A DNA stretch of 64,000 nucleotides, taken from NCBI RefSeq assembly GCF_014066305.1, contig NW_023501080.1, positions 372,001 to 436,000 on the forward strand. Reading direction: 5' to 3'. A model generated the notes under the pieces. The model saw only the letters and a list, made by a program, of their open reading frames with translations, ran no database searches and was not told where the DNA came from. Position numbers and translations under genes: made by a program. How positions within the stretch are numbered: position 1 is the stretch's first letter; the number at the start of each line of letters is the position of its first letter. Source of the DNA: Letharia columbiana (Eukaryota > Ascomycota > Lecanoromycetes > Lecanorales > Parmeliaceae). Below, in pieces: positions 39,850-51,315 of this stretch.

Positions 39850-41380
39850 AATTATGACTCTTAAGTAAGAAGAGTCAGGAAGTTGAAAGACTCGGGAGGA
39901 GGATGTTGTTGCTTAGCTGGAGCACAGGCCCTCGGTTGCGCCTGCAGTGATCGACGGACTTGCATGAGGCTGCCCCTCACGTACGTCAAAGGTGAAAATC
40001 CACGCGGGATCCATTATCAGCGCCTTACATGAGTGAGGCAAAGAGTAGGCTTGGACCAATGAATCCCAAAGTCCCGGCGGGGTCTCCGATTGAGCGATAA
40101 GCGTCTACTTCTTCGAACCGTCTGCCCAAAGCGTCGCGAATTCGCACTGTTCCGTTTGCATTATATAAAAAAAATGAGGTTAAAAGGAAGTACTTCGGCT
40201 TCGTGACCCTTGTTTCTGGAAGGCTTGGACTTTGGTGACCAATCAGCGCGCCTCAACATGGTCACGGAGCACGTTCACATCTGTTCCGATATGAACCCTG
40301 CGCAAAAGCCAGTCCTCTTCATCTTAGAAAGAGAGTGAGCCTTCTAAAATACCGGCGACAGTGAGCCGAACTGCTCGCGCACAAGTCGGACAAAGAGCAT
40401 CATGACAGGAAGGCAGGCGCAGATAATGCCGATGTCCGGCTCAAAACTAGACAAGAGCAGCGCTCTATGACTGTTCATGATCGCTCTTAGCTGAATATTT
40501 CACGGGGATGGCGCTGGCAGTAACTACGCTGGAGACTCCGAATGTCAGCTGCTTTCCAGAGAATCTCAGCATGGTGAGGTCTCACAAAAGACCGAGGGGG
40601 AAACTTGCCGTTACTGCCATCTTCTTCTTGACCCGTAGCTGCAAGTTCCATATCACCGGCAGGTGGAAGCAGCAAAATCACGACTGTAGCAAAGGGGGCA
40701 CAACAGCTTTCAGAGCTGCTGAATAGGCTGCCAGTCTGAAGGCACAAAGTTTGATGTTTGAGAAGCATTGACTCAGGGGATCCATGACTGGATATCAAGT
40801 CATGGGTTGCTTGACCTTATTATTCCAGGCGCATCACCACTCAGCAGCGCTATGAAGCAACGTTCGTAGTTCGAATTCAAGGATAACCTTTCGAAGTTGA
40901 AGTATTTCGGTTTCGCTTTGGCTTCGGAAAAAGAACGCTAGTCAGGAAATGGCTAACTCTCGGTCTTGTCGCGCCAAGACTTGACGCCAAGACATCTGCA
41001 ATTTCAATGTCCCCGAAATTGGTCTCATATTCTCACCGTTCATCTGTTTAGGTCCCTAATAAAGTTCTATATTGGAGTTCTCTTTACATCGAAGGGTGGG
41101 TGCTGTGGGCTACGTGGAGGAGATTGACCGTCAAAATTTGATCGTAGCCTCCCGCAGATGTCCTACATAGAACAAAGCTATACCTGTAGCTCTCCAACAA
41201 TACAAAAATAAGATGCAGGAACACTCGCCAGCAAAGTCTATGCCACCTTCTTAGATCCTCCTTTTTCTCCTGCTACACGAAGCGCGCTAGTAATCTTTCC
41301 ACAAGACTACTCATGCCCCGGGCCAGTCCTGACTTTCTGCAACGGCACATTGGAGTTGCGATCGAAAAGCAAAGAGCAGA
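39850..41380. other. Intergenic, nothing recognised
   Basis: 1.5 kb between the ULD gene and the HET gene. It contains the presumed promoter of the ULD gene (right of 39,798) and the 3' flank of the HET gene. A minus open frame at 40,487-40,798 (103 codons) has no recognisable features and is not called. Confidence 0.6.
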
Positions 41381-41386
41381 TACATC

Positions 41387-43682
41387 TCATCGAAGCTCAA
41401 AGACCTTGTTGGCGATCATTCCATTATCACTCCGAGATGTGGCCAAAGCGAAAGCCTCACCGTCCATGAGACCATGGACATAGCACTCTCCAATGAACGT
41501 AAAGTATTCCTCATCAGTCACCGGGTCCACCATCCTTCGTAGCGCGACAGGTACACTGCAGCCAAAGAGAATGCATATGAGGTCTCGCTTCTTCGACATC
41601 TCTGGAGCCAAGCCGAGAGTGTTGCGTTCCGTAATGATGAGCCTTCTCATCCAAATTACCTCCTGAACTCTTTGAAGAAAGTTCGCGACGCTGGTGCTCC
41701 TGACGTCGCGTATCAGTGTATCGGTGTGTACGTGTCCGCCTTTGACGCTTTGTTCCAAAGCGGCTCTGCAGGCACGTGGATATAACATTGGAGGGTTCAC
41801 CCCATTCCGCCCTCTGTCTGCAACCAATGTGCGCCAGAACTCATCCGGTGGCAGCGCGGACATATCGGTCCAGCCTCCAGCAGACAGCCATTCACGGAAG
41901 ATGATGCCGTCAGCCGCGCAAGGCTTCTTCTCTTTGATGGAGTCGATGACGAACCCCTCCACATACATGCTGCGAACTTTTTGACCTTCCCCAAATTTCC
42001 ATTTGTCAGTGACTTTGAATGACTTTGAAGCGTTGTAGTTCCTCTTGCCCAAGTCGGGTGGTCCGACCAACGTGTCAGCATTTGCTCTGCTATAGATTCC
42101 GTCAGGGCGCATTCCCCAGGCCGCTTTTGAGGTCGTGAGGAGCCATGACGGGCGCTCGGTCTCTGAAATTCCCTCTTCAGGCACCCACGGCCTACATATG
42201 ATATCTAGGAACCCGTCGGTTTTGATTGTGAGCCGGAGGAATTCCTTGCATACCTCGATAAACGGCTTGTTATAGTCAACCATGAATCGAGTTCCTTCCG
42301 CGGCCTGCGTGAATCTGGGGGTTGCGAGCTTGACAAGCCTTTCCGTGTCGCTCTTCGCTGCAGATGTGGGCACGTCCCTCGCCAGATTCAGGACGCTGTA
42401 GATGGTATCGTGAGGTCGCGAAGTTTGGAAGTCGGAAAAAGTTGAGATCAAGGTCTCTAGTGAAAACAGTCGTTCGAGGACTTGTCCATCTTTGGACTTG
42501 CGGAACAGGTTACTGGAGGCCTTCGCAAGGCGAATCGCTCCCACGACGCTTTTTGATATCTCGTGACTTTCCGATTCCATGGCCTCCAAGAAAGAAACGG
42601 CGCAAGCGAAGTCGGACCAGTCAATGTGAGCGTCACCGCAATAGAGTGTGGCACGGACTGCTAGTGCGATCTCCTGAACGACCCAGCGACGCCTAAACCA
42701 CGTCCTTCTCATAAGCGATGACAAAGCGATCCATTCTCGCGCATTTCTCTGGTCTGCCACCAAGCGGTCAACATCATCTAGATTGACGATCCGGCTGATG
42801 AAGTTCAGAGCCAGGCTACTGTCCGTACTTTCTTTTCCAAGCCAAACACATACTTGTGTTGCTCCACCATATATATCGGCGATAAGCGGGACTTGGGCGT
42901 TTTTTTCGTCATTATCACTTTGATTGATGCAGAGGGCGTCGATCCAAAGCTTTCTTGGCCTTTACTTATTTATTTGAAAATTAGTGGTTTTCTTTTCAAC
43001 GCAACAATACGCGAAGGGAAACGGCAGTGAGGGGGGGAAAATGGAGCGAGGGAGGGTGGGGATCGTGGGCTGATCAAGAGCTTTTCGCTCCTGCAGCGTG
43101 TCTTGCAGATGACACTGCTCCAAGATGTACGTACCTGTCAGCGAGCCGCAGCTGATTTAGCGCTGCATACAAATTTGACCTGACATTGAAAGTTCTAGGA
43201 ACACCCTCTGTAATAATCTTCATCTTGAAGCTGGCCTCCCCACTGCCCCAGTGATAAGACAAGGCTTCATAGGATTGGATTTTTTCAATAGGACTCGTTC
43301 CTTTTTCAAGAGAACAGGTCATCAGGGTACCTTCTATCGGTTCATTGGAGGAACCTTGACGTAATGTGAAAATACGAAAATCGCAGTATCCCGTCAACGG
43401 GCAGCTGTTGTAGGGAGTCCTGTCAGATGCTGAAGGAGTATAAGCTGCCAATCTGCTGATACCCAAATCTCCAAGAACAACTCCCGCAAGCGTAGGTTGA
43501 GGGGGCACGATAATCGAACGATCGATGGATTGAGAGTACAAAGTCGACTTTAGGAGTCCAGATGGCGCGTTGGAGAGGTGGTCAATTCTTGCATGATCCA
43601 TGCCCGATAAACTAGGGCGGTCATGCATGAAATGGTAACCCTCATCAGAGACTGTGCCCCATAAACTAGGGCGGTCATGCAT
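41387..43682 (-). CDS. HET (heterokaryon incompatibility) domain protein
   Basis: Two exons: 43682 (or 43601) to 43135 and 42953-41387, with a 181-bp intron, giving about 704 or 677 residues. Exon 1 carries IQSYEALSYHWGSGE and exon 2 starts KLWIDALCINQSDNDEKNAQ, then QVCVWLGKES and RTWFRRRWVVQEIA. These are the successive conserved blocks of the HET domain (PF06985). The C-terminal half has no known domain. HET proteins trigger cell death after non-self recognition when hyphae fuse; which partner this one senses cannot be seen. The 5' end lies in a 54-bp tandem repeat, so the start is uncertain. It is only 67 bp downstream of the caspase-like gene on the same strand and could be its continuation by splicing. 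Confidence 0.88.
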
Positions 43683-43750
43683 GAATTGGTAACCCTCATC
43701 AGAGACTGTGCCCCATAAACTAGGGCGGCCATGCGAAAATTGGAAACCCT
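43600..43750. repeat. 54-bp tandem repeat at the caspase/HET junction
   Basis: The word ACTAGGGCGG recurs at 43,611, 43,665 and 43,719, exactly 54 bp apart, with nearly identical intervening sequence over about 2.5 units. Since 54 is 18 codons, copy changes keep the reading frame. On the minus strand each unit contains CCCTAG followed by TTTATGG, a possible 3' splice site, and an ATG in the first two. Confidence 0.9.
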
Positions 43751-45511
43751 TACAAGACTATGCTCGATGAATCATCAGTCATAGCGTTCTCTTTGACAAC
43801 GAAGATCTCTTCATGTTGCTCGGATTGCTTCGCTCCACAGGCCAATAGATTTCCGGATTTGATGAAGTCAACAAAACGGTAGGCTGATGTATCTGGGAGG
43901 TGATTCCACACGCTTATCGGCACTGATACAAGTACCAGTGTGGAATGAGCCGAAAAAGCTGTCTCCATAGTGACCTCAAGGCGGCGAACGTCATCAGGAG
44001 CATCCGTTGAGAGCCAGTTCTTCCATAGTTCGACCTCCGGAACACTAGCCTCGGCTGCTAACGATACAGCAATTAATACACGAGGGCCTTCGGAAGGAGA
44101 CGATAGTCCGGAAGTGCCCGTTTCTGACGACGGCACGAGGGAGGTTGAAGCAGACGTTAAAGGCCCTGAATCATTCGACCCTGATTCTGTCGAGGATTGT
44201 ACAGATAGTTGGAGATCGTTCACTGCCAGCTCAGATCTTACTGGCGCTAGAACAATACTAGATCTTGCGCAGTCTGATAAAGCAGCATATTGCGGCGTTT
44301 TGTCTATTCGCTTGCGATCATTGATTAGTCGCTCATAGAGCTGATTGACCGTAAAAGGCTGCCCATTGAAAGACTTTATCTTCCGTAGGAGATTTCTCGT
44401 GAATGATCTATCGGTAACGGCTGCGGTAGTCGTCTCTCGGCCACAAGCGGCGAGTAGCTCGTTGGTACCATTGATTGAAGCACGAGCTGCACTTCCAGCA
44501 AAACAGCAGTCCAGCAGGATTAGCACGTCGCATAAGGCCCTTTGAAGCATGGGCTGTAAAGTACTCCAGGAGAGAGTCGGACTCTTCCGTTTGCCAAGTC
44601 TCTTGCGATCGAGATATCTAAACTTGGTCAGCAGCCACTCTGCTCTGTTCGCCTCTTTTACGTCGGGCAGTGGTAGAGTCGATCAAAATCTCAACAGCAA
44701 AGATGACTTCAAACGGCGCGAACAATGATTTGACCTCTTCCATTTCCGATATAAATGGCAACATCATCATCACAACAGACCAAAGCTGATTCGATGATGC
44801 AGCGTAACGAAATAGAGACATACGCTTGCCAGATACTACGACTGCTGGGATCATGGCGACCGTGACCTCCATAGTAGACAATCAAGAGCCGGTTCTCGCC
44901 CCCAAATTGTGCCTTTACTTCTGAAAGCTTTCGCTCGAGAGCGTCTTCTGAATGTTGACTAGGTATTTTCCATATCTCTGATGAGTAGTTGAAGTGGTCT
45001 CGGAACAAAGCATCCATATCGACTAACTCGATATCCGTTCCAAGATCGTCCTCAGCCCAGTTCATGAGAAGAGCGTGGACTCCTTCATATTTAGCAGGAT
45101 GCTGGGGAAAGACTGATTGACAGGCTCTGGAGAGATCTTGGGTAAATGTGTCCCATGATGAGAGGTGAGAGAAGTCAAAAGCCTTCGGGTGTGTATAATC
45201 TTGAAACACGTCAATGCCCTTTTGCAAATCAGTATGTGAAAATCATTGCTGAGCTTCTAAGGCAGAAGTGAATATGTGCAATTCGATTGAAAGCAGCACA
45301 AAGGAGGAGAAATTAGACAGGACCCGACCCATCATTTACACCCTTTCACAGACAAGCAAAATTCTTCTGTCGCCCGTAGGAAGTGTGATACGAGAGAAAT
45401 CAGTGCCGCAATAAGCATGGGGTGTCTTACAACGCCTTCGAATACATCTTCCTCGTCTTGTTCCATTGACGGTGGTGAGGGAGCTCTAAGATGAGCGTCA
45501 AGAGGATTCAT
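43750..45511 (-). CDS. Caspase-like (peptidase C14) domain protein
   Basis: Exons 45511-45431 (27 codons from MNPLDAHLRAP), 45218-44824 and 44644-43750, with introns of 212 and 179 bp in matching phase; about 456 residues. The catalytic histidine lies in LLIVYYGGHGRHD and the catalytic cysteine in VLILLDCCFAGSAAR, with the p10-like part continuing to TPQYAALSDCARSS; both dyad residues are present, so activity is possible. The tail is Ser/Thr/Pro-rich, then a conserved-looking block (RVLIAVSLAAEA...VWNHLPD). Related fungal proteins are distinct from the type I metacaspases, and their substrates are mostly unknown. It lies 67 bp before the HET gene. Exon 1 is the least certain part. The stop codon overlaps a GTAAGG donor-like site, so the 3' end may be spliced onward. 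Confidence 0.82.
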
Positions 45512-45514
45512 ACA

Positions 45515-46435
45515 GGAACATCGGCTCTAGGAAGCACTGACGACCTTGTTCCGGTTAAAAGACCTGATGTAGGAATTCTCTCGGTTTTTCAAATTGATTC
45601 CAACGTGATCCTTTTATTCCCTAGTTCTTACTCGTAGCCTTGCCATATATCCCAACCCCACCACACACAATTCATGCAACTAGATATGCCTAGCCCAGTC
45701 AAATTTCAGGCCAAGCGATCACACTCTTAAAAATGGAGAACTGCCCCTGCAGCCTCGTAGCTTGCGCGAGGCCAGCTGTGCGGCTATGGAGGGCGTGGAT
45801 GGGAATGGCGCCATGGTACTCGCTGGGTTGAAGTTTTGGCCAAATACCAAGGACACGAATGTGCGCGCTTCGCGTTGTAAGTCCTTAGAGTAGTGGGAAC
45901 ATATCGAGACTGGTAGTTCGCTAGACCCTCCAACTCCTGAGCCTCGTGGCGCCCAGTGAGCACGGCAAGCTGGTAACATTATACCTTATGATCATGAGAG
46001 GTTGAATGATGGGGACAGGAAGCAACGTGAGACGGTCAAAGTACACCCGAGCTACCGTAGAAGTTTGACTTTCTCGGCTCCGGGGGGGATCATTTGGCTG
46101 GCCGGCCGAAGCGTCCGCAATCAATATACTATGACAGCGATGGTAATCCTACGACTCTACGAGTACCCTTTGCCAAAAACTTCGATTGCTACGTATTGCA
46201 GCCTTCTTCTACAGCCACAGCATGAGACCAGTAGAACCGCCTCATCGGTGCCAAAAGAGCATGGTATCATCATACTGGCGTTTGCTCCGTTAAATGGGGC
46301 TGAGTGCCAAGGCATGGCCAAGAAGAGGAGCCTCCGCCTGCTAACCTCAAAGACATCGTCTCACCATACCTACAACTATCAACTCATCTAACAACTGAAC
46401 TCTGATACCCTAGATTTGCTTACTCCAGACATTCC
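45515..46435. other. Divergent intergenic region
   Basis: It separates the minus-strand caspase gene from the plus-strand gene at 46,439, so it should carry both promoters. Open frames here are short and unlike known proteins. No repeat or RNA gene was seen. Confidence 0.6.
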
Positions 46436-46438
46436 GCC

Positions 46439-47683
46439 ATGCTGAACTGGCTTGATAACGGTGGAGGCAACTCACAGAACGCGTCCAGCGGCTTTCATAA
46501 CCTCCAGCTTGACATCGTCGGCTTGTGAGCCTGGCCCTTGCTAACCGCCTCATCCGAGCTCAAGACCGCTAACCACAATCCACATAGTCTCGCCATTCTT
46601 GGTGAAGCCTCCGTCAAAGCAAATGCCCAAGTCTCCACCCTCTCCAAGTTCTCCCTCCTGCCTCGCCTCCTGCCCGCCCCTCAAGCTCTCATACGCACTT
46701 CAAGACCAGAAAGCCTCAAACCAGACAATGGCAAAGTGATTGGTGCCCGCAGCGGCGGCATTCGGGACTTTGTCAACCATATAGCACATCTAGTACACAG
46801 CATACACCCTCTCCCAGCCTATGCAGTCCGCTGCGAACGCATCAGCAAACCCAATCCTACCTCTACAGTCTCAGCTTATACCTGGGGACCTCTAGCATGG
46901 CTTTCCTTGCTGGGAACAGCTATGTCCGTCGCCCTGCTGGCTCTCTCCATAGCTCGAAATGATGGCTTCGCTCTACTCGCTACCATACTGCTATCCCTCC
47001 TCTCCACCCTTATCGGCTTCGGTAGCCGTTGGAATCTTTCCCTCATGAAAAGGAAACAAAAAAGGCGTGTGCCAAGAGACAACATCATAATTAAATATCC
47101 CCATGGCGCCTTCTTAGTGGTCAAGTGCGACGAAAACGTTGCAAGAGAGCTATACTGGCATCCAGAAGAATGCCAGTACACCTTCGGCGACACAATCTAC
47201 AGGATTGTCTCTCTCATCGGTACCATAACCCTCATGTTCGGCGTTATCTGCCTCGGTAATTCCACTCTACCCCTCCAAATTGCCTTCGCAGCTGCCTACA
47301 TGATCCTCAACGCCGCATACTGGGTTGTGGCCGCCTTACCCCCACAATGGCACTGGGATCTATCATGCTACAAAGTCAAACGGGAACTCTACGAAGGCGG
47401 AGAAGATCATGAGAATTTCACGCAGGCGTTATGGAAGGCTATAGCTATTACGAAGAGTGTGGAGTGGGTCAAGATTGGACAAATAGCGCCTGTCAGCGAG
47501 GCATGGAAGGCTTGGGTTGAAACGGCTGGAGATGTCGTGGAGAGAGACAAAGAAAGCTGGGAGGCGGAGGGGTTGGGCGGAGAAGGCTCCGATGATGAGA
47601 ATGGCGGGAAGTTGCCGTCCTGGGATGCAGAGCGGGCGTTGACAGAGTTCTTGGATCCGGACGAGGCCGGAAAGAATGTTTAA
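46439..47683 (+). CDS. Four-TM integral membrane protein, function unknown
   Basis: Two exons, 46439-46524 and 46588-47683, joined over a 63-bp GT-AG intron in matching phase, give about 393 residues starting MLNWLDNGGGNSQN. Four hydrophobic helices can be read: WLSLLGTAMSVALLALSIA and GFALLATILLSLLSTLIGF, separated by a basic loop (MKRKQKRRVPRD) and a soluble stretch from IVSLIGTITLMFGVICLG and IAFAAAYMILNAAYWVVAAL. The C-terminus is acidic and soluble (WVETAGDVVERDKESWEAEG). I recognise no catalytic motif. It resembles uncharacterised multi-pass proteins common in filamentous ascomycetes; the location (plasma membrane or endomembrane) is inferred only from the helices. A start in exon 2 is unlikely because exon 1 supplies a clean ATG and splice site. 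Confidence 0.75.
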
Positions 47684-47689
47684 TCGGCG

Positions 47690-48415
47690 CAGATTTTTGG
47701 CTGGTGTTAGGCCTATGTTGAGCAAGGAGTAATTGTGTGGGTTGAGAAGGCATGCGATGTTTATGAATCTACGACTGGCATAGCGAGCATACTGAGCATG
47801 TATAGGTTGATTTATGACAATCTCTGAGTCCTTACCCATGTATCTCAGACGCCCTTGTCAATTTGGCTCATCTGCTTTAGAGGCAACCGAATCAACTATT
47901 TTTAAGCTGATGATCGCTGTCAGCGGAGGTAGAAGAACAGGAACATGGGAAAGATATGTTGAACCGACTCCAGTAAGAGTTGCTCGAGCCTACTCCGCTC
48001 TCGCGGTATGCTACCCTTAGCAATATCTAACGTCCACATTCTCTATGCGGTTGTTGGGGAAGATGTGATATAGCGTTACTACTTTATTTTACCGACTTCG
48101 CTATCCGCGTGTGAGCACAACATGGGTTAGCGTGCTCTCGTAGGCTTGGCATTTTCCAACGCTTCAAAATGCCAAAATGCGGGGAGCAGACCCGAACAAG
48201 TGCCGTCGACTTCTTTTTCACATCGGCACTCCACATCCAACTTCATTGCCGGTCCTGTTAAACATTCGACCTATTGTTTGCTTGAAAGGCTACCATGTTC
48301 TCCAAATTCTCCTTCTTCCATTTGCAATCTGTGGGCCTCGCATGTAAGTCGTTGAGGCTTCCTCGACCTCGACTCGGAATTGACTCCCAGACGCAGACCT
48401 GTACAATCCACCTTG
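47690..48415. other. Intergenic, nothing recognised
   Basis: 3' flank of the membrane-protein gene and 5' flank of the MetE-like gene. Only short frames are open; no RNA gene or repeat is apparent. Confidence 0.6.
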
Positions 48416-48418
48416 ACC

Positions 48419-49735
48419 ATGGCTTCCAACCTGCACAGAGACCCTCCTTTCAGAGCAGAGCACCTAGGCTCTCTTCTACGGCCTGATAATCTCCTTCAGA
48501 CACGCGCAGACTTGGACAATGGCAAGACTCAGCAGGAGCAGTTGACGAATATCGAAGACACGTCCGTGAAGGACGTTGTTGATACCCAGGTCAAGTTGGG
48601 CTTCCATCCCATCTCAGATGGCGAATATAGACGCCATAGTGCGTTCCCCGCCCGTGCCATACATCTAGTGTCTATGCTGAGCCGACACTGCAGTGTTCTG
48701 GGGCACCTTCTTCCCGGGCCTGGAAGGCTTCAAGGAGATCAAGAACCCCGACGTCGACATTTTCCGAATGTACATGCCCGACATTGCAGCCTTCACAGAG
48801 TCGGGACACAAGCCAGGAGAAAGTGTCATTTGCACTGGCAAGATCAAGCACGTTGGAAGTACCTACGTCGATCAATGGGATTATTTGAAGAGCATTGTGC
48901 CAAAAGAGCGAGTACACGAGTGTAAGATCACTTTGGCGGCACCGGAATGGTACCACATGCGGTACAAGGAAGGAAGGGCGTACCCCAAAGACGTCTACCC
49001 AAGTGACAAGGAGTACTTTGCGGACATTGCAAAGGCATACCAAACCGAGCTACAGATTCTCTACGACAATGGCTTGAGGAACGTTCAAATCGATGACCCC
49101 AATCTTGCCTGTAAGAAAGCATCAGTCCTCATGGTACCATACTTGAGCTGACTGGATGCGCAGACTTCTGCTCCGAAAAAATGCTCGAAGGCTGGAAGAA
49201 AGACCCTTTAAACACCAAAACGACAGACCAAACCCTCGACGAGTACATTGACTTCTACAATGACTGCATCTCCAAACGCCCCGCAGATATGCATGTGGGA
49301 GTGCATATTTGTCGCGGTAACTTTGTCAACAGCCGTCACTTCTCGGAAGGCGGCTACGACCGCGTTGCAAAGAAGCTATTTCAGGACATGCACGTGAATA
49401 CATACTATCTCGAATACGACACACCAAGAGCAGGGGGCTTTGAGCCGTTGAAGAGTCTGCCGAAGAACAAGAACGTGATACTTGGTGTCATCACTAGCAA
49501 ATTCCCGGAGATGGAGGACATGGAGGAGATGAAGAAGAGAGTGTATGAGGCTGCTGACTTCGTGGCGGAGGGCAACAATCAGACTCGACAAGAAGCATTG
49601 CAGAGATTGGGTGTGAGCCCGCAGTGTGGGTTTGCCAGTCACTCGGCAGGGAATTCAGTCAAGAAGCATGACATGGTCAATAAGTTGACGCTGGTGAGAG
49701 AGCTGGCGGATAGTATCTGGCCTGGGGAGCCGTGA
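48419..49735 (+). CDS. MetE-like (cobalamin-independent methionine synthase C-terminal family) protein
   Basis: Three exons, 48419-48638, 48694-49110 and 49164-49735 (introns 55 and 53 bp), encode about 402 residues. The order PFRAEHLGSLLRPDNLL, LGFHPISDGEYRRHMFWGTF, LRNVQIDDPNLAYFC, MHVGVHICRGNF and VILGVITSKFPEME matches the single-domain UROD/MetE-like methyltransferase family (Meth_synt_2 type). The half-length relative to full MetE (about 760 residues) is normal for this group. H/C in HICRGN and the late cysteine in SPQCGFASH occupy the places of the zinc ligands that bind the thiol substrate in MetE. The substrate in fungi is not established; homocysteine or another thiol methylation is inference. 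It stands alone, with no pathway neighbours. Confidence 0.85.
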
Positions 49736-49739
49736 TGCC

Positions 49740-50570
49740 TAATAATGGATCTAATGATAGGCAAACTCGATGCATTGAAGAGAGCTATTGAAAAACAATT
49801 GTTCTTTTGGGTGCTACCTGGTTCCTTCACTATGACTTGCCGGAGTATCGCTATGTGACATCACTCCTATACCTGGTCCCTTCACCTTCGCAATTCCTCC
49901 TTCTCCAGATTGGTCTTCGTCGAGAATTCGAGTCTCTATCTAGCGAGTTGTTCAGCGTCCATGCCAAGCGAAGTATTCCGAGTCCGCTTGTGCTTACTAG
50001 AAAAACATACACGACCGCTGAATATTGTGCTCAACGATTCGCGATGCTTAAGCATCATGTTGTTGACTCGATCCTTTCTCCTTGTCTATCGGCACAATTC
50101 TGCAATCACTTCGAACAAAGTCGAACCCACGACGGGATCTATTCCCCTAAGGTGCTCTCATCGTGCATCACACTGTTCCTGGCACCCGTACCTGGAGGAG
50201 GTCGGGACACTGCCTGCATCTCTCATCGCGATTCACACGAGGAAGGGGCATTCGGCATATTTCTTGCACTATTTGCGTTCCCTGCGGATATGACGGGCCT
50301 GGATCTCGTGCGACAATAAAACACCCATCATGACGTTGCGAATCGAAGTCGGATCAGAGTCTACAAAAGAGGGAGAAGAAAGAAAGAAAGAAAGAAAGAT
50401 AGGCTTGTGTGATGATTCCTTTGAGCACACAGTTCTACACACTGAGAAACGGCACCAACTGTTCGTTGCCTTTCCGTACGGTCAACACAGCGACTTGACA
50501 TCCCTCCTCTACCCATCCCTCTCTGATCCTCTCAAAATGCATATTTATCACCAGCATTCCCAACCCCAGC
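49740..50570. other. Intergenic, nothing recognised
   Basis: Convergent spacer between the MetE-like gene (plus) and a minus-strand gene. It contains a short (GAAA)n run near 50,380-50,398. Open frames at 49,807-50,319 and 50,330-50,908 have low-complexity or inconsistent content and are not called. Confidence 0.55.
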
Positions 50571-50575
50571 CCCCC

Positions 50576-51022
50576 TCATATCATCTCCACATCCTCGACC
50601 GGAGACACACCATGCAACCCTTCTCCGCCATCTCGCCCGTACGCCCGAGCGGGCGGCTCGGGGAGCGCCATGTCGATCTGTGTTTCCGTGGACCCGCCAC
50701 GCTCAGCGTAGCCATCGCCGTCGCCGTCGCCGGCATGGAGACCGTCGTCTTTGTCCCGGCCCGCCCCGGCTCGGTCTTCGGCTCCGGCTGTGCGTTCTCC
50801 CGCGCCCGGGATTCCGCCCAGCTCGATGCCCTCCGCTGCGGTTCCTGGGCGCCGTCGTGGTCGTGGGGAGAGGAGTTTGGAAGAGGCCCAGACGGAGAAG
50901 AGGATTAGGGCTGCGGCGGAGCAGATGGCGATGAGGAGGAGGAAGGCGATGTTTCCGTCGTTGGTGGAGCGGATTTGTAGGGGTTGGTGAGGGGGAGGGT
51001 TGGAGGGGGTTGGGTGGGGCAT
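50576..51022 (-). CDS. Small single-TM protein, hypothetical
   Basis: A single frame of 148 codons with a proline-rich N-terminus (MPHPTPSNPPPHQPLQ), one transmembrane helix (NIAFLLLIAICSAAALILFS) and a short basic anchor (RPRRRPG). A Gly/Asp/Arg-rich tail ends in LPEPPARAYGRDGGEGLHG. The layout suggests a type I or signal-anchor membrane protein with a disordered cytosolic tail. The neighbour at 51,316-51,774 has the same architecture on the same strand. No family recognised, and the GC-rich tail could favour chance frames, so reality is moderate. A frame on the other strand overlaps it but lacks a helix. Confidence 0.5.
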   Translation of the reverse strand: MPHPTPSNPPPHQPLQIRSTNDGNIAFLLLIAICSAAALILFSVWASSKLLSPRPRRRPGTAAEGIELGGIPGAGERTAGAEDRAGAGRDKDDGLHAGDGDGDGYAERGGSTETQIDMALPEPPARAYGRDGGEGLHGVSPVEDVEMI

Positions 51023-51315
51023 GGTGCTGGATAGTTGGGTGGGTGGGGGTAGGTGTTGATTCTTGAGGTTGATGCGGTTGGAATGGGAGTTGCTGTTGTT
51101 TTGGAATTGGGGTTTTTTGAGGGAGGTTGGTGTTTTGGAGGAAGGAGAAAGGGAGGTTGGTAATATGGAACTTTAGTAGGAAACATAAGCTGTGTTGAAA
51201 ACAACGGTGTTATACATGCTGGAGTGTCAAATCATGACCAATACTTTCCATACTTCGCCGTGAACCTAGAACCTTGACCCTCTCCCATCCCGTCTCTTCT
51301 CAGCCGGCCCCCTAT

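Noticed and set aside
50330..50908. 192-codon plus-strand frame
   Set aside because: It runs antisense through the single-TM gene, has no helix or domain, and its length reflects the high GC of the opposite gene's tail.
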